The notes under the pieces were generated by a model, which saw only the letters and a program-made list of their open reading frames with translations, searched no databases and was not told the origin of the DNA. The position numbers and the translations under genes were made by a program. Shown here piece by piece: positions 26,257 through 35,182 of a stretch of 64,000 bases of DNA. The stretch spans positions 62,001 through 126,000 of the forward strand of contig NZ_JAFCGY010000016.1 in assembly GCF_016836705.1 (NCBI RefSeq), in the 5' to 3' direction. Source of the DNA: Mesorhizobium caraganae. GTDB taxonomy: Bacteria; Pseudomonadota; Alphaproteobacteria; Rhizobiales; Rhizobiaceae. Position 1 is the stretch's first letter, and the number at the start of each line of letters is the position of its first letter.

Positions 26257-26961
26257 ATGGGTGAACATACCGTCGCCTCCTTCGATGAAGAGTTGGGCCA
26301 GATCAGCAAGCTGATCCGCGACATGGGCGATCTGGCCGGGTCGATGGTCAGCGGCTCGACAAAAGCGCTGCTCAATTCCGACAATGCGCTGGCGCAACGT
26401 GTCGTGTCCGACGACGCCATCATGGACGCGCGCCAGCGGGAACTCGACGATCGCGCCATCACGCTCATCGCCAAGCGCCAGCCGATGGCCAACGATCTGC
26501 GTGCCGTGGTCGGCTCGATCCGCATGGCCGGCGACCTCGAGCGCATCGGCGATCTCGCCAAGAACATCGCCAAGCGCGTTGGCACCGTCGGCCTCAGCGT
26601 CACGCCGCGCGACCTCTCGCATTCCATCGATGCGATGGCGCAGCTGGTGCTGATCCAGGTGCAAGGGGTGGTCGAGGAATATGCCGCCGCGGATGCCGCA
26701 GCCCTGGCAAAGCTCAGGAATGAGGACGAACGTATCGACGTCAAATACACGTCGGTGTTTCGTGAACTCTTGACCTACATGATGGAAGACCCGCGCAACA
26801 TCACCGCCTGCACGCATCTCCTGTTCTGCGCCAAGAATCTGGAGCGCATCGGTGATCATGTCACCAACATCGCTGAAAATGCGTATTATGTGCTGACCGG
26901 CCAGCAATTGCCCGCCAATCGCCCGAAGCAGGACGAGACGGCGATGGCCACTTCGGCCTGA
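26257..26961 (+). CDS. phoU: Phosphate signalling regulator PhoU
   Basis: 234 residues, starting MGEHTVASFDEELGQISKLIRDMG. Two PhoU helical repeats each have the E/D-rich metal-binding pattern (MAGDLERIGDLAKNIAKR and CAKNLERIGDHVTNIAENAYY). PhoU links PstB status to the PhoR kinase and restrains phosphate uptake. It lies between pstB and phoB in the operon. Confidence 0.96.
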   Translation: MGEHTVASFDEELGQISKLIRDMGDLAGSMVSGSTKALLNSDNALAQRVVSDDAIMDARQRELDDRAITLIAKRQPMANDLRAVVGSIRMAGDLERIGDLAKNIAKRVGTVGLSVTPRDLSHSIDAMAQLVLIQVQGVVEEYAAADAAALAKLRNEDERIDVKYTSVFRELLTYMMEDPRNITACTHLLFCAKNLERIGDHVTNIAENAYYVLTGQQLPANRPKQDETAMATSA

Positions 26962-26977
26962 CAAGGGTGAACTGCTG

Positions 26978-27667
26978 ATGATCGCGCCACGCATCATGGT
27001 CGTGGAGGACGAGGAGCCGCTGGGCGTTCTTCTCCGCTACAACCTCGAATCCGAAGGCTACCAGGTCGAGGTGGTGACGCGCGGCGACGAGGCCGAAATC
27101 CGGTTGCAGGAAAATGTGCCCGACCTTCTGGTGCTCGACTGGATGGTGCCCGCGGTGTCCGGCATCGAGCTCTGCCGCCGGCTGCGCATGCGGCCCGAGA
27201 CCGAACGGCTGCCAATCATCATGCTGACCGCGCGTGGCGAGGAGAGCGACCGCGTGCGTGGCCTGTCGACCGGCGCCGACGACTATCTGGTCAAGCCGTT
27301 CTCGACACCGGAATTCATGGCGCGCGTGAAGGCACTGCTGCGCCGCGCCAAGCCGGAAGTTCTGTCCAGCGTGCTCAAGGTCGGCGACATCGTGCTCGAT
27401 CGTGAATCGCACCGCGTCTACCGCAAGAAGAGCGAGATCCGGCTCGGGCCGACCGAGTTCCGCCTGCTCGAATTCATGATGCGCCATCCCGGCCGGGTGT
27501 TCTCGCGCAGCCAACTGCTCGACAATGTCTGGGGCGAGACGATCTATATCGACGAGCGCACGGTTGACGTGCATGTCGGTCGACTGCGCAAGGCGGTCAA
27601 CAATGGCCGCATGCCCGACGTCATCCGCACCATCCGCGGCGCCGGCTACGCTATCCGGGAAGATTAG
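26978..27667 (+). CDS. phoB: Phosphate regulon response regulator PhoB
   Basis: 229 residues. A receiver domain (about 5-120, acceptor D54 in LLVLDWMVP, lysine in DYLVKPF) is joined to a winged-helix DNA-binding domain (FRLLEFMMRHPGRVFSRSQLLDNVWG, YIDERTVDVHVGRLRKA). It activates Pho-box promoters, so the operon autoregulates through the box at 21380. No phoR is present in the window. Confidence 0.97.
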   Translation: MIAPRIMVVEDEEPLGVLLRYNLESEGYQVEVVTRGDEAEIRLQENVPDLLVLDWMVPAVSGIELCRRLRMRPETERLPIIMLTARGEESDRVRGLSTGADDYLVKPFSTPEFMARVKALLRRAKPEVLSSVLKVGDIVLDRESHRVYRKKSEIRLGPTEFRLLEFMMRHPGRVFSRSQLLDNVWGETIYIDERTVDVHVGRLRKAVNNGRMPDVIRTIRGAGYAIRED

Positions 27668-27691
27668 GCGCGCCGCGCTGTTGCCGGCCTC

Positions 27692-28927
27692 TCAGGCGAC
27701 ATGCTTGCCCGCTTTCGCCTGAATCCCCGGTGCGAAAATCTCCTGGTCGACGAAGCTGAGCGCGCGCATGGCGCAGCCTTCGCGGATCAGCGGCAGTTCG
27801 TTGGGCTCGGTGTCGAAGGAGATCGATTTCGAGTGCTGGCCGCCGGCAGTCTGGGCGATCGCTTCGCGCAATGCCGGTTCGATCAGATCGAACGCGGCGG
27901 CGCTGACTCCGACCATGGCGACAGGTGCTGGATCGATCAGCGCGAACAGGCTGCCGAGGCCGAAGCCAAGCGCCTCGCCGGCCTTGCGGTAGGCTTCGCG
28001 CTCGGGGCCATCGGTCTCGCGGGCACGTGCGGCGAGCGCCCGCATGTCGGCGTCGCCGACATCGACCGGTTCGGCATCCTCGCTCATCATTTTGGCGCTG
28101 CGCCAGATGGCGTAGTTGCCGGCATAGGCCTCGACGCAGCCGCGCCGCCCGCAACGGCACAGCGCGCCGCCGGGCCGGTGGATCATGTGGCCGAACTCGC
28201 CGCCCGAGGAATGGGTGCCGGTGAACAATTCGCCCTTCAGCACCAGCCCCATGCCGATGCCGTGCGAGAGCAGGATAGCGATGAAATTGTCGCGGTAGCG
28301 CTCAGGCTGGCGCCATTGCAGCGCCACTGCCATCATGTTGCAATCGTTTTCCATGGTGGCCGGAATGCCGAACTCCGCTTCCAGTATGTCGGCGAAGGCA
28401 ATGTCGGTCAGCGGCGTGATCGGCGACCACAGCATGGCGCGCGCCTGCGAATCGGTGATGCCCTGGATGCCCATGGCAATGCGGGCGATGCTCTGAACAT
28501 CGAGGTCGGGATCCTCGAGCCGCCGCCGCACGATTGCCGTGCATTCGCCGATCAGCTCGTCGCGCGGCATGGTCAGCGTATCCAGCCGGCGCTGCTCCTC
28601 GGCGACCACCTGGCCGGCATAGTCGATGACGGTGACGGAAAGGAAATTCAGCGACAGCACCACAGTCATCACCGCGGCGGCTTCCGGGTTGAGCGCAAGG
28701 CCGACCTGGGGCCGGCCGCGTTTCAGCGCGCCGGTCTCGCCTGGCTTGCTCTCGGCCAGGATGCCTTCTTGAATCAGATCAGACGAGATCGCCGATATGG
28801 TCGAATGGCTGAGGCCGGTGGTCGCCGCAATCTCGGTCCGCGACGGTTGGCCTGCCCGGCGCACGGCCGAAATCACCATCGCACGGTTGCGACGGCGCAG
28901 ATCGTCGTGGCGGATTCCAACCGACAT
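27692..28927 (-). CDS. ROK-family transcriptional repressor of the sugar transporter
   Basis: 411 residues. The ATG at 28927 follows GGGAGGA, better than upstream candidates. The N-terminal winged helix-turn-helix (about 15-75, RAGQPSRTEIAATTGLSHSTISAISSDLIQEG) is followed by a ROK sugar-binding domain. That domain has the zinc motif CRCGRRGCVEAY and the glucose-kinase-like GGEFGHM loop. It is of the XylR/NagC/Mlc type: it binds DNA without sugar and is released by ligand. It is divergent from xylF and faces two operator-like palindromes. Confidence 0.9.
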   Translation of the reverse strand: MSVGIRHDDLRRRNRAMVISAVRRAGQPSRTEIAATTGLSHSTISAISSDLIQEGILAESKPGETGALKRGRPQVGLALNPEAAAVMTVVLSLNFLSVTVIDYAGQVVAEEQRRLDTLTMPRDELIGECTAIVRRRLEDPDLDVQSIARIAMGIQGITDSQARAMLWSPITPLTDIAFADILEAEFGIPATMENDCNMMAVALQWRQPERYRDNFIAILLSHGIGMGLVLKGELFTGTHSSGGEFGHMIHRPGGALCRCGRRGCVEAYAGNYAIWRSAKMMSEDAEPVDVGDADMRALAARARETDGPEREAYRKAGEALGFGLGSLFALIDPAPVAMVGVSAAAFDLIEPALREAIAQTAGGQHSKSISFDTEPNELPLIREGCAMRALSFVDQEIFAPGIQAKAGKHVA

Positions 28928-29018
28928 TTTTTCCTCCCGGTCCTCCTCGCGCCTCATGATAGTGGAGGCATTTGGTGGTACCAGCCAAATATTGGCAGAA
29001 GCAGGCCGCGCTGTCATT

Positions 29019-29043
29019 GTTTATTGCGAGTCTCGAAAAAATT
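29019..29043. promoter_or_regulatory. Probable ROK operator 2, near the repressor start
   Basis: The right half CTCGAAAAAAT (29032-29042) is identical to that of the perfect operator at 29103; the left half TTTATTGCGAG matches the mirrored half at 8 of 11 positions around a central T at 29031. It lies about 95 bases upstream of the ROK start and may mediate autoregulation. Confidence 0.6.
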
Positions 29044-29076
29044 CACAGAGGCCATCAGATTCCATCAGAATCGATG

Positions 29077-29105
29077 TTGACAGCGCCTCGCCGTTGGACC
29101 AGTAT
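29077..29105 (+). promoter_or_regulatory. Probable xylF promoter
   Basis: TTGACA (29077-29082) with a 17-bp spacer to CAGTAT (29100-29105). The -10 box overlaps the left end of the perfect ROK operator, which fits repression by steric block. Confidence 0.55.
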
Positions 29106-29127
29106 TTTTTCGAGGCTCGAAAAAATA
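29103..29127. promoter_or_regulatory. Probable ROK operator 1, perfect 25-bp palindrome
   Basis: Arms TATTTTTTCGAG and its complement flank a central G. The AT-rich outer part with a TCGAG/CTCGA core resembles NagC/Mlc/XylR sites. It lies about 65 bases before the xylF start. Confidence 0.78.
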
Positions 29128-29192
29128 GAGCCTCTGTGTGCCGGCCTTCGGGCCAGTTTTGTCGCGCCGCGCGCGGCGCAGGGAGGATTATC

Positions 29193-30233
29193 ATGAACAG
29201 ATTTGCAGCCGCCATGCTGGCGGGTGTCGCCATGTCGCTGACGCTGGTGTCGGTCGCGCAGGCGAAGGACAAGGTCATCGGCGTGTCGTGGTCGAACTTC
29301 CAGGAAGAGCGCTGGAAGACCGACGAAGCGGCGATGAAGGCGGCGATCGAGGCGGCCGGCGACAAGTACATTTCCGCCGACGCGCAGTCCAATCCCGGCA
29401 AGCAGCTGACCGACGTCGAAAGCTTGATCTCGCAGGGCGCCAATTCGCTCATCATCCTGGCGCAGGACGCCTCGGCCATCGGCCCGGCGGTGCAGAAGGC
29501 GCTGGACGAAGGCATTCCGGTCGTCGGCTATGACCGCCTGATCGAGAACAAGGACGTCTTCTACCTGACCTTCGACAACAAGGAAGTCGGTCGCATGCAG
29601 GCCCGCGAAGTGTTCAAGGCCAAGCCCGAAGGCAACTATGTCTTCATCAAGGGCTCGGGTGCCGACCCGAATGCCGATTTCCTGTTCGCCGGTTCGATGG
29701 AAGTGCTGAAGGAAGCCATCGACTCGGGCAAGATCAAGAATGTCGGCGAGGCTTACACGGATGGCTGGCTGCCCGCCAACGCCCAGAAGAACATGGAACA
29801 GTTCCTGACCGCCAACGACAACAAGGTCGATGCGGTCGTTGCGGCCAATGACGGCACTGCCGGCGGCGTCGTCGCGGCGCTGACGGCGCAGGGCCTGGCC
29901 GGAACCGTTCCGGTCTCGGGCCAGGACGGCGACCATGCCGCGCTGAACCGTATCGCGCTCGGTACACAGACCGTGTCGGTGTGGAAGGACGCGCGCGAGC
30001 TCGGCAAGAACGCCGCCGAGATCGCTTCGCAGCTGGCCGACGGCAAGAAGACGGGCGACATTGCCGGCGCCAAGGACTTCACCACGCCCGGCGGCAACAC
30101 CGTCAAGTCGCTGTTCCTGACCCCGGTTGCCATCACCAAGGACAACCTCAACGTCGTCATCGACGCCGGCTGGATCAAGAAGGACGAAGTCTGCGCCGGC
30201 GTCACTGCCGGCAGCGTTGCAGCCTGCAACTAA
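29193..30233 (+). CDS. xylF: D-xylose-type ABC transporter substrate-binding protein
   Basis: 346 residues from the ATG at 29193 with GGGAGGA upstream. A Sec signal peptide ends at VSVAQA. The sequence follows XylF: LERW-like EERWKTDEAAM, VVGYDRLI, YLTFDNKEVGRMQA, DGWLPANAQKNMEQFLT, AANDGTAGG and VSGQDGD line the sugar pocket. It binds pentose in the periplasm. Xylose is the likeliest ligand, but related sugars are possible. Confidence 0.9.
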   Translation: MNRFAAAMLAGVAMSLTLVSVAQAKDKVIGVSWSNFQEERWKTDEAAMKAAIEAAGDKYISADAQSNPGKQLTDVESLISQGANSLIILAQDASAIGPAVQKALDEGIPVVGYDRLIENKDVFYLTFDNKEVGRMQAREVFKAKPEGNYVFIKGSGADPNADFLFAGSMEVLKEAIDSGKIKNVGEAYTDGWLPANAQKNMEQFLTANDNKVDAVVAANDGTAGGVVAALTAQGLAGTVPVSGQDGDHAALNRIALGTQTVSVWKDARELGKNAAEIASQLADGKKTGDIAGAKDFTTPGGNTVKSLFLTPVAITKDNLNVVIDAGWIKKDEVCAGVTAGSVAACN

Positions 30234-30263
30234 AACCGGACCGCTATCGGTTCGAAATCTCGG

Positions 30264-30291
30264 CGCCGCGGCCCAAAAGCCGCGGCGTTTC
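30264..30291 (+). terminator. Hairpin after xylF (attenuator or partial terminator)
   Basis: A perfect 9-bp stem CGCCGCGGC/GCCGCGGCG with a 6-base loop, followed by TTTCT. It lies 30 bases past the xylF stop and before xylH, the usual place for a partial stop that raises binding-protein levels. Confidence 0.7.
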
Positions 30292-30383
30292 TCCAAGGGC
30301 TTTCCGCTTCAAATGACCACGGAAAGCAAATAGCATCCATGTTCCGGCATCCGCGCCAGACGGCAAACCGGTGGGAGGATAGC

Positions 30384-31715
30384 ATGACCGACACGACCTC
30401 TAATCAGCCGGTCGCCAGCACTGCTGCGGACCGGGCGCGCGCATCCGAGCTCAGCGCCGTCGGGCGGTTCCTCAAGGCTACCGAACTCGACACGCGCATG
30501 CTCGGCATGGTCGGCGCCCTGCTGGTCATCTGGGTCGGCATACACATCCTGTCGGGCGGGCTTTTCCTGACGCCGCGCAATCTGTGGAACCTGTCGGTGC
30601 AGACCTCCTCGGTCGCGATCATGGCGACCGGCATGGTGCTGGTCATCGTCATGCGCAACATCGACCTTTCGGTTGGCTCCGTCGAAGGCGTGATCGGTAT
30701 GATCATGGGCGTGGCGCAGGCTGAATTCCTCATTCGCGTCATCGGCTTCCAGCTCGGAAATCCCTGGCTCTGGATCATCGCGCTGGCCGCCGGCGTGGTG
30801 CTTGGTCTGCTGATCGGCGCGTTCCAGGGCTTCATCATCGCCTATATGGAGGTTCCGGCTTTCATCGTGACGCTGGGCGGCCTACTGGTGTGGCGCGGTA
30901 TGGCATGGCTGATCACCAGCGGGCGCACGGTCGCGCCGCTCGACGCCACGTTCCAGCTGATGGGTGGCGGACCACGCGGCTCGATCGGCGCTACCGCCAG
31001 CTGGATCGTCGGCATCGTCGCCTGTGCGGCGGTTGCCTTCGCGCTGCTCAACGGCCGCTCGCAGCGCAAGCGGTTCAGCTTTCCCCTGCGCCCCGTGTGG
31101 GCTGAGGCCTTGCTTGGCGTGGTCGCTTGCGCGGCCATCCTCGGCGCCGTCTGGATCGCCAATTCCTATCCATGGCCGATCGGCATCGTGCGCCAGTATG
31201 CGCTGCAGAACGGCATCACCCTTCCCGAAGGTGGGCTGTTTATCGCGCATGGCATCGCCATACCGGTGCTGATGGCGGTGGCCACGGGCATCATCATGAC
31301 CTTCATCACCAAGCGCACGCGTTTCGGCCGCTATGTCTTCGCCATCGGTGGCAATCCGGAAGCAGCAGAACTTGCCGGCATCAACACGCGCTGGGTGACC
31401 ATGAAGGTGTTCATGATCATGGGCGTGCTGGCGGCGATCAGCGCGGCGATCTCGTCGGCCCGCCTCAACGCGTCGACCAACGCACTGGGCACGCTGGACG
31501 AGCTGCTGGTCATCGCCGCTGCCGTCATCGGTGGCACGTCGCTGGCCGGCGGCGCTGGAACGGTGATGGGCGCCATGCTCGGCGCGCTTCTGATGCAGTC
31601 GCTGCAATCCGGCATGGTGCTGCTCGGCATCGACTCGCCGCTGCAGAGCATCGTCGTTGGCGCCGTGCTGGTCATTGCAGTGTGGCTCGACACCGTCTAC
31701 CGCAAGCGGGTCTAG
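30384..31715 (+). CDS. xylH: Xylose-type ABC transporter permease
   Basis: 443 residues with a GGGAGGA ribosome site before the ATG at 30384. It has many membrane helices from about 40 on. Family motifs are VIVMRNIDLSVGSVEG near the first helices, VPAFIVTLGGLLVWRG and GRYVFAIGGNPEAAELAGI with ISARLNAS-type ending. It forms the channel as a homodimer. It is longer than the ribose permeases, as XylH usually is. Confidence 0.92.
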   Translation: MTDTTSNQPVASTAADRARASELSAVGRFLKATELDTRMLGMVGALLVIWVGIHILSGGLFLTPRNLWNLSVQTSSVAIMATGMVLVIVMRNIDLSVGSVEGVIGMIMGVAQAEFLIRVIGFQLGNPWLWIIALAAGVVLGLLIGAFQGFIIAYMEVPAFIVTLGGLLVWRGMAWLITSGRTVAPLDATFQLMGGGPRGSIGATASWIVGIVACAAVAFALLNGRSQRKRFSFPLRPVWAEALLGVVACAAILGAVWIANSYPWPIGIVRQYALQNGITLPEGGLFIAHGIAIPVLMAVATGIIMTFITKRTRFGRYVFAIGGNPEAAELAGINTRWVTMKVFMIMGVLAAISAAISSARLNASTNALGTLDELLVIAAAVIGGTSLAGGAGTVMGAMLGALLMQSLQSGMVLLGIDSPLQSIVVGAVLVIAVWLDTVYRKRV

Positions 31716-31728
31716 GGGAGGAACGATC

Positions 31729-32526
31729 ATGGAAAAAACTGCTCCCACGGGCACAGCGCTGATCGACATGCGCAACATCTCGATCGCCTTCGGCGGCATC
31801 CGCGCCGTCGACGATGCGTCCATCGATCTTTTCCCGGGCGAGGTCGTGGCGCTGCTCGGCCATAACGGCGCCGGCAAGTCGACCCTGATCAAGATCCTGT
31901 CGGGCGCCTACAAGCGCGATGCGGGCCAGATCTTCGTCAACGGCCAGGAGGCGGCGATCTCCAACCCGCGCGACGCCAAGAAATACGGCATCGAGACGAT
32001 CTACCAGACGCTGGCGCTGGCCGACAATGTCGACGCCGCCGCCAACCTCTTCCTCGGCCGTGAGCTGATGACCGGCTGGGGCACGCTTGACGATGTCGCC
32101 ATGGAAGCCGAGGCGCGCAAGGTCATGGGCCGGCTCAATCCGCGTTTCCAGCGCTTCAAGGAGCCGGTGATCAAGCTGTCGGGCGGCCAGCGCCAGTCGG
32201 TGGCGATCGCGCGCGCCATCCTGTTCAACGCCCGCATCCTGATCATGGACGAACCGACGGCCGCCCTTGGTCCGCAGGAAACGGCGCAGGTCGGTGAACT
32301 GGTCAAGCAGCTCAAGGCCGACGGCATCGGCATCTTCCTGATCAGCCACGACATCCACGATGTGTTCGAACTCGCCGACCGCGTCTGCGTGATGAAGAAC
32401 GGCCAGGTCGTCGGCACCGCGCGCACCACCGATGTCACCCAGGACGAGGTGCTTGGCATGATCATCCTCGGCAAATGCCCACCCGGCGCCATTCCCGGAC
32501 CGGGCGCGCTGAAGATCGCCGCCTGA
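31729..32526 (+). CDS. xylG: Single-domain sugar ABC transporter ATPase
   Basis: 265 residues from the ATG at 31729 (GGGGAGGAA upstream). Walker A is GHNGAGKST, the signature LSGGQRQSVAIARAI, Walker B ILIMDEPTAALGP. E. coli XylG and RbsA have two fused ABC domains (about 500 residues); here only one is present, as in the rhizobial fructose ATPase FrcA. It presumably works as a homodimer. It ends the operon. Confidence 0.88.
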   Translation: MEKTAPTGTALIDMRNISIAFGGIRAVDDASIDLFPGEVVALLGHNGAGKSTLIKILSGAYKRDAGQIFVNGQEAAISNPRDAKKYGIETIYQTLALADNVDAAANLFLGRELMTGWGTLDDVAMEAEARKVMGRLNPRFQRFKEPVIKLSGGQRQSVAIARAILFNARILIMDEPTAALGPQETAQVGELVKQLKADGIGIFLISHDIHDVFELADRVCVMKNGQVVGTARTTDVTQDEVLGMIILGKCPPGAIPGPGALKIAA

Positions 32527-32691
32527 GACGAGCGCCATCATCGGCTGACGGTCATCTTCTCCGATGCGCGATCGATAAGCCGGCTAATATCTGGAACGTA
32601 ATGTGCCAGCTGTCACGATGGTTTGGCCTCGCCATTGTGTTGGCGCGGTGACATGCCATAAAGGTCCCAGATACATGGACCGCAGCATCCT

Positions 32692-34338
32692 TTGAAGAAG
32701 TTTTTCCCGATCGTCGCCTTCATTGCCGTCGCGCTGATCAGCATGACGATGGCAGGCTTCGCCTACTTCGCCACCCAGGAGGCGGCACGGATCAAATTCG
32801 AGGCGACGGCCGACGATGCGCTCAACCGTATCGAAAGCCGCATCGACCTGCATCTGTCGCTGCTGCGCTCGACGCAGGCGCTGTTCGACGCCCGCAATGG
32901 CGAGATTTCGCGTAGCGAATTCAAGGCCTTCTTCAGCGCGCTCGACGTCGACAGCAATTTCGCCGGCCTGCGCGGCATCGGTTATCTCAGGCTGGCCAAA
33001 ACCGGCGACGAAGCGGCGGTCGAGCGCGACATGTTGCGCGACCGTGGCGTGCCGCACGCTGTCTATCCGGACACGGCACAGTCCTGGCGCACGCCCGTCG
33101 TGCTGTTCGAGCCGCTCGATCCTGCCAACGAGTCGACCATCGGCTACGACATGTTCACCGAACCGGCGCGGCGCGAAGCGATCGAAAAGGCGATGGCCGA
33201 TGACGCACAGCATGCAAGCGGCCTGGTTCAACTCGGCCAAGGCGCGGGCGCGGCACAGACCTTTACCGGCTTCCTGGTCTTCGTCAGGCTCAATGTCGAA
33301 ACCGCGCCGGATGGAATTAACGCCTCCAGGTCGTCGACATCGGGCTTTCTCTACGCCGCTTTCCGCGCCCGCGACCTGTTCCAGACCGCGCTCAGCCGCA
33401 CGCCGCTGCTGCCGGTCAACACCGAAGTCTATGACGGCAAGGTCGATGCCGACAATCTTCTGTTCCAGTCGGAAACGCCGCCGGTTGCGAGCTTCGGCGA
33501 CAGGCTGTTGGTGACGCGCAAGATCGTCGTCGCCGGCCGGCCGTGGACGGTGCTGTTTCGGCCGACAAGCGCTTTCTCGCAGCCGTCTTCGCGCGCCATT
33601 CCGGTGATGCTCGGCTTGTTCGGGTTGCTCCTGGCGGGCGCGATCGCGCTGGTGGCGCGCTATCAGGAGCGTGCCTATGACGCCAAGTCGCTGTTGCATG
33701 AGACGACGGAAAAGAGCCTGCTCGAAAAGGATCTGATGCTGCAGGAGATGAAGCATCGGATCAAGAATTCGATCACGCGGGTGCTGGCGATCGCGCGTCA
33801 GACGGCAGCGCACGCCACCGACGTAAAGGAGTTCTCCTCTTCCTTCTCGGCTCGCCTGCAGGCAATGGCGGCTTCCCAGGACATGCTGACGCGATCGCGC
33901 TGGCAGAAGGCCGACCTTGGCGACCTCTTGCGCATCGAGCTTGGCCAAGTGTTCGGCAAGGAACTTCCGGAAGGAATATTGTCAGGCCCTCAGGTGCTGC
34001 TCGACGAGACGACGACGCAGGCGCTTGGCCTGACCTTTCACGAACTGGCGACCAATGCGCTGAAATATGGCGAAGCTGGCAATTCGGTCGGCGCGCTTAA
34101 AGTGGACTGGTCGTTTGAGGGACGCGGATCCGACAGGATGCTGGTTCTGAACTGGCGCGAGGCCGGGCAGAAGCAACTCGAAGCGCCGGCCAAGATCGGC
34201 TTTGGCACCAAGCTCATCGACCTCAATGTCACGCGCGAATTGGGCGGTACGATCGCCAGAGATTTTCGCGCCGACGGGCTCACCGTGGAAATCAGGATTC
34301 CGCCGCCCGGTACAGGCAAACAAACGGAGACCGGCTGA
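32692..34338 (+). CDS. CHASE-domain HWE/HisKA_2 sensor histidine kinase
   Basis: 548 residues from a TTG at 32692; the start lacks a clear ribosome site and is uncertain. One membrane helix (about 5-27) is followed by a periplasmic CHASE domain (about 60-270, FAGLRGIGYLR, GYDMFTEPARREAIEKA). A second helix (about 303-323) leads to the kinase. The H-box is EMKHRIKNS with H355, and the ATPase part has LTFHELATNALKYGEAG. HWE/HisKA_2 kinases often feed PhyR, and the phyR locus is 3 kb away. Confidence 0.88.
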   Translation: MKKFFPIVAFIAVALISMTMAGFAYFATQEAARIKFEATADDALNRIESRIDLHLSLLRSTQALFDARNGEISRSEFKAFFSALDVDSNFAGLRGIGYLRLAKTGDEAAVERDMLRDRGVPHAVYPDTAQSWRTPVVLFEPLDPANESTIGYDMFTEPARREAIEKAMADDAQHASGLVQLGQGAGAAQTFTGFLVFVRLNVETAPDGINASRSSTSGFLYAAFRARDLFQTALSRTPLLPVNTEVYDGKVDADNLLFQSETPPVASFGDRLLVTRKIVVAGRPWTVLFRPTSAFSQPSSRAIPVMLGLFGLLLAGAIALVARYQERAYDAKSLLHETTEKSLLEKDLMLQEMKHRIKNSITRVLAIARQTAAHATDVKEFSSSFSARLQAMAASQDMLTRSRWQKADLGDLLRIELGQVFGKELPEGILSGPQVLLDETTTQALGLTFHELATNALKYGEAGNSVGALKVDWSFEGRGSDRMLVLNWREAGQKQLEAPAKIGFGTKLIDLNVTRELGGTIARDFRADGLTVEIRIPPPGTGKQTETG

Positions 34339-34348
34339 CCGGTCTCCG
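34325..34348 (+). terminator. Terminator of the CHASE kinase gene
   Basis: A perfect 10-bp stem CGGAGACCGG/CCGGTCTCCG with loop CTGA, followed by TCTTGTT. The stop codon of the kinase lies in the loop. Confidence 0.7.
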
Positions 34349-34377
34349 TCTTGTTCGTTTGACGCTTTTGAAGCGGA

Positions 34378-34620
34378 TCAGCAGCGAGCGGTGTAAAGCC
34401 GGCCGCGATTGTCGCGATACTGGCAATAGCCATTGCGCAGGTTGCGCACCAGCAGACCGGAACCGGCACCAACGGCTGCGCCGATGAGCGCACCCTTGCC
34501 GCCGCCAACCAGGCCGCCGACGCCGGCGCCTACCAAGGTACCGACACCCACGTCCTGCTCGGTCGTGCTGCAGCCGCTGACGGCGACCACGGCAACCATG
34601 GCAATAATCAATTTCCGCAT
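34378..34620 (-). CDS. Glycine-zipper lipoprotein
   Basis: 80 residues from the ATG at 34620 (GAGGAG upstream). A lipoprotein signal (MRKLIIAMVAVVAVSGC, cysteine at 17) is followed by a glycine zipper (VGTLVGAGVGGLVGGGKGALIGAAVGAGSG) and a short C-terminal YCQYRDNRGRLYTARC. It resembles the 17-kDa/SlyB-type small envelope lipoproteins. Function unknown. Confidence 0.82.
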   Translation of the reverse strand: MRKLIIAMVAVVAVSGCSTTEQDVGVGTLVGAGVGGLVGGGKGALIGAAVGAGSGLLVRNLRNGYCQYRDNRGRLYTARC

Positions 34621-34727
34621 TGAGTCTCTCCTCACTTTCGTCCTCACTTTAGTAAGCTCCAGCCGCCATTTAGCATGAAATGCCGGCTTGTGCCCGCTCG
34701 ATCTTATTGTTGCTGAAGATAGTCTTT

Positions 34728-35030
34728 CTAGGGGCGTGTCACATTGGACGCAACCACGACGTTTGAAACCTGCAAGGATGCGTCGAGCGAACCATCCGGA
34801 CGCACGTTCCAGACGATCCGGTCATAGTCGTCCTCCAAGGCGGGATCGACTTCAAGACATTTGGCAACGACATGCTGGGCCTGACCCTGCACGTCGCCCA
34901 TGGCAAAAGGCCGCTCGGCGGTGCATGCCTCCGCGGTTTCGAACACGCTGACCGGCACCTGCAGTTCGCGGCATTCGGTCATGCTGCTTGAACAGCCGAT
35001 AACCAGAAGCAAAGCGGCGATGTGTTCCAC
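34728..35030 (-). CDS. Small lipoprotein, likely stress-induced
   Basis: 100 residues from a GTG at 35030 with AGAGGATC upstream. A short lipoprotein signal (MEHIAALLLVIGC, cysteine at 13) is followed by a mature part with three cysteines (TECRELQ, EACTAERPF, VAKCLEVDP). No family assigned. An EcfG-type promoter lies 25-49 bases upstream of the start, so it is a likely general-stress gene. Confidence 0.68.
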   Translation of the reverse strand: MEHIAALLLVIGCSSSMTECRELQVPVSVFETAEACTAERPFAMGDVQGQAQHVVAKCLEVDPALEDDYDRIVWNVRPDGSLDASLQVSNVVVASNVTRP

Positions 35031-35054
35031 AGCGAAAGATCCTCTCGCCTTAAG

Positions 35055-35079
35055 AACGGTCGACAGCCGTCAAAGTTCC
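35055..35079 (-). promoter_or_regulatory. EcfG-type promoter (lipoprotein)
   Basis: On the minus strand, GGAAC (35079-35075), 16 bp, CGTT (35058-35055), 25 bases before the GTG start. Confidence 0.8.
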
Positions 35080-35182
35080 TGTGATGAAAAGGTGGGGACG
35101 TTGGTAATTGGCTGGCCAGGAGCCAGACCAGCCTTCAGCTCAGCCAGATTTGGGAGCAGCGTGAACCCGAAGCGAACGTGGC

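Noticed and set aside
32593..32621. A GGAAC upstream of the CHASE kinase that might be an EcfG promoter
   Set aside because: 16 or 17 bases later the sequence is CACG or ACGA, not CGTT, so it does not match the motif found at the other ten sites.
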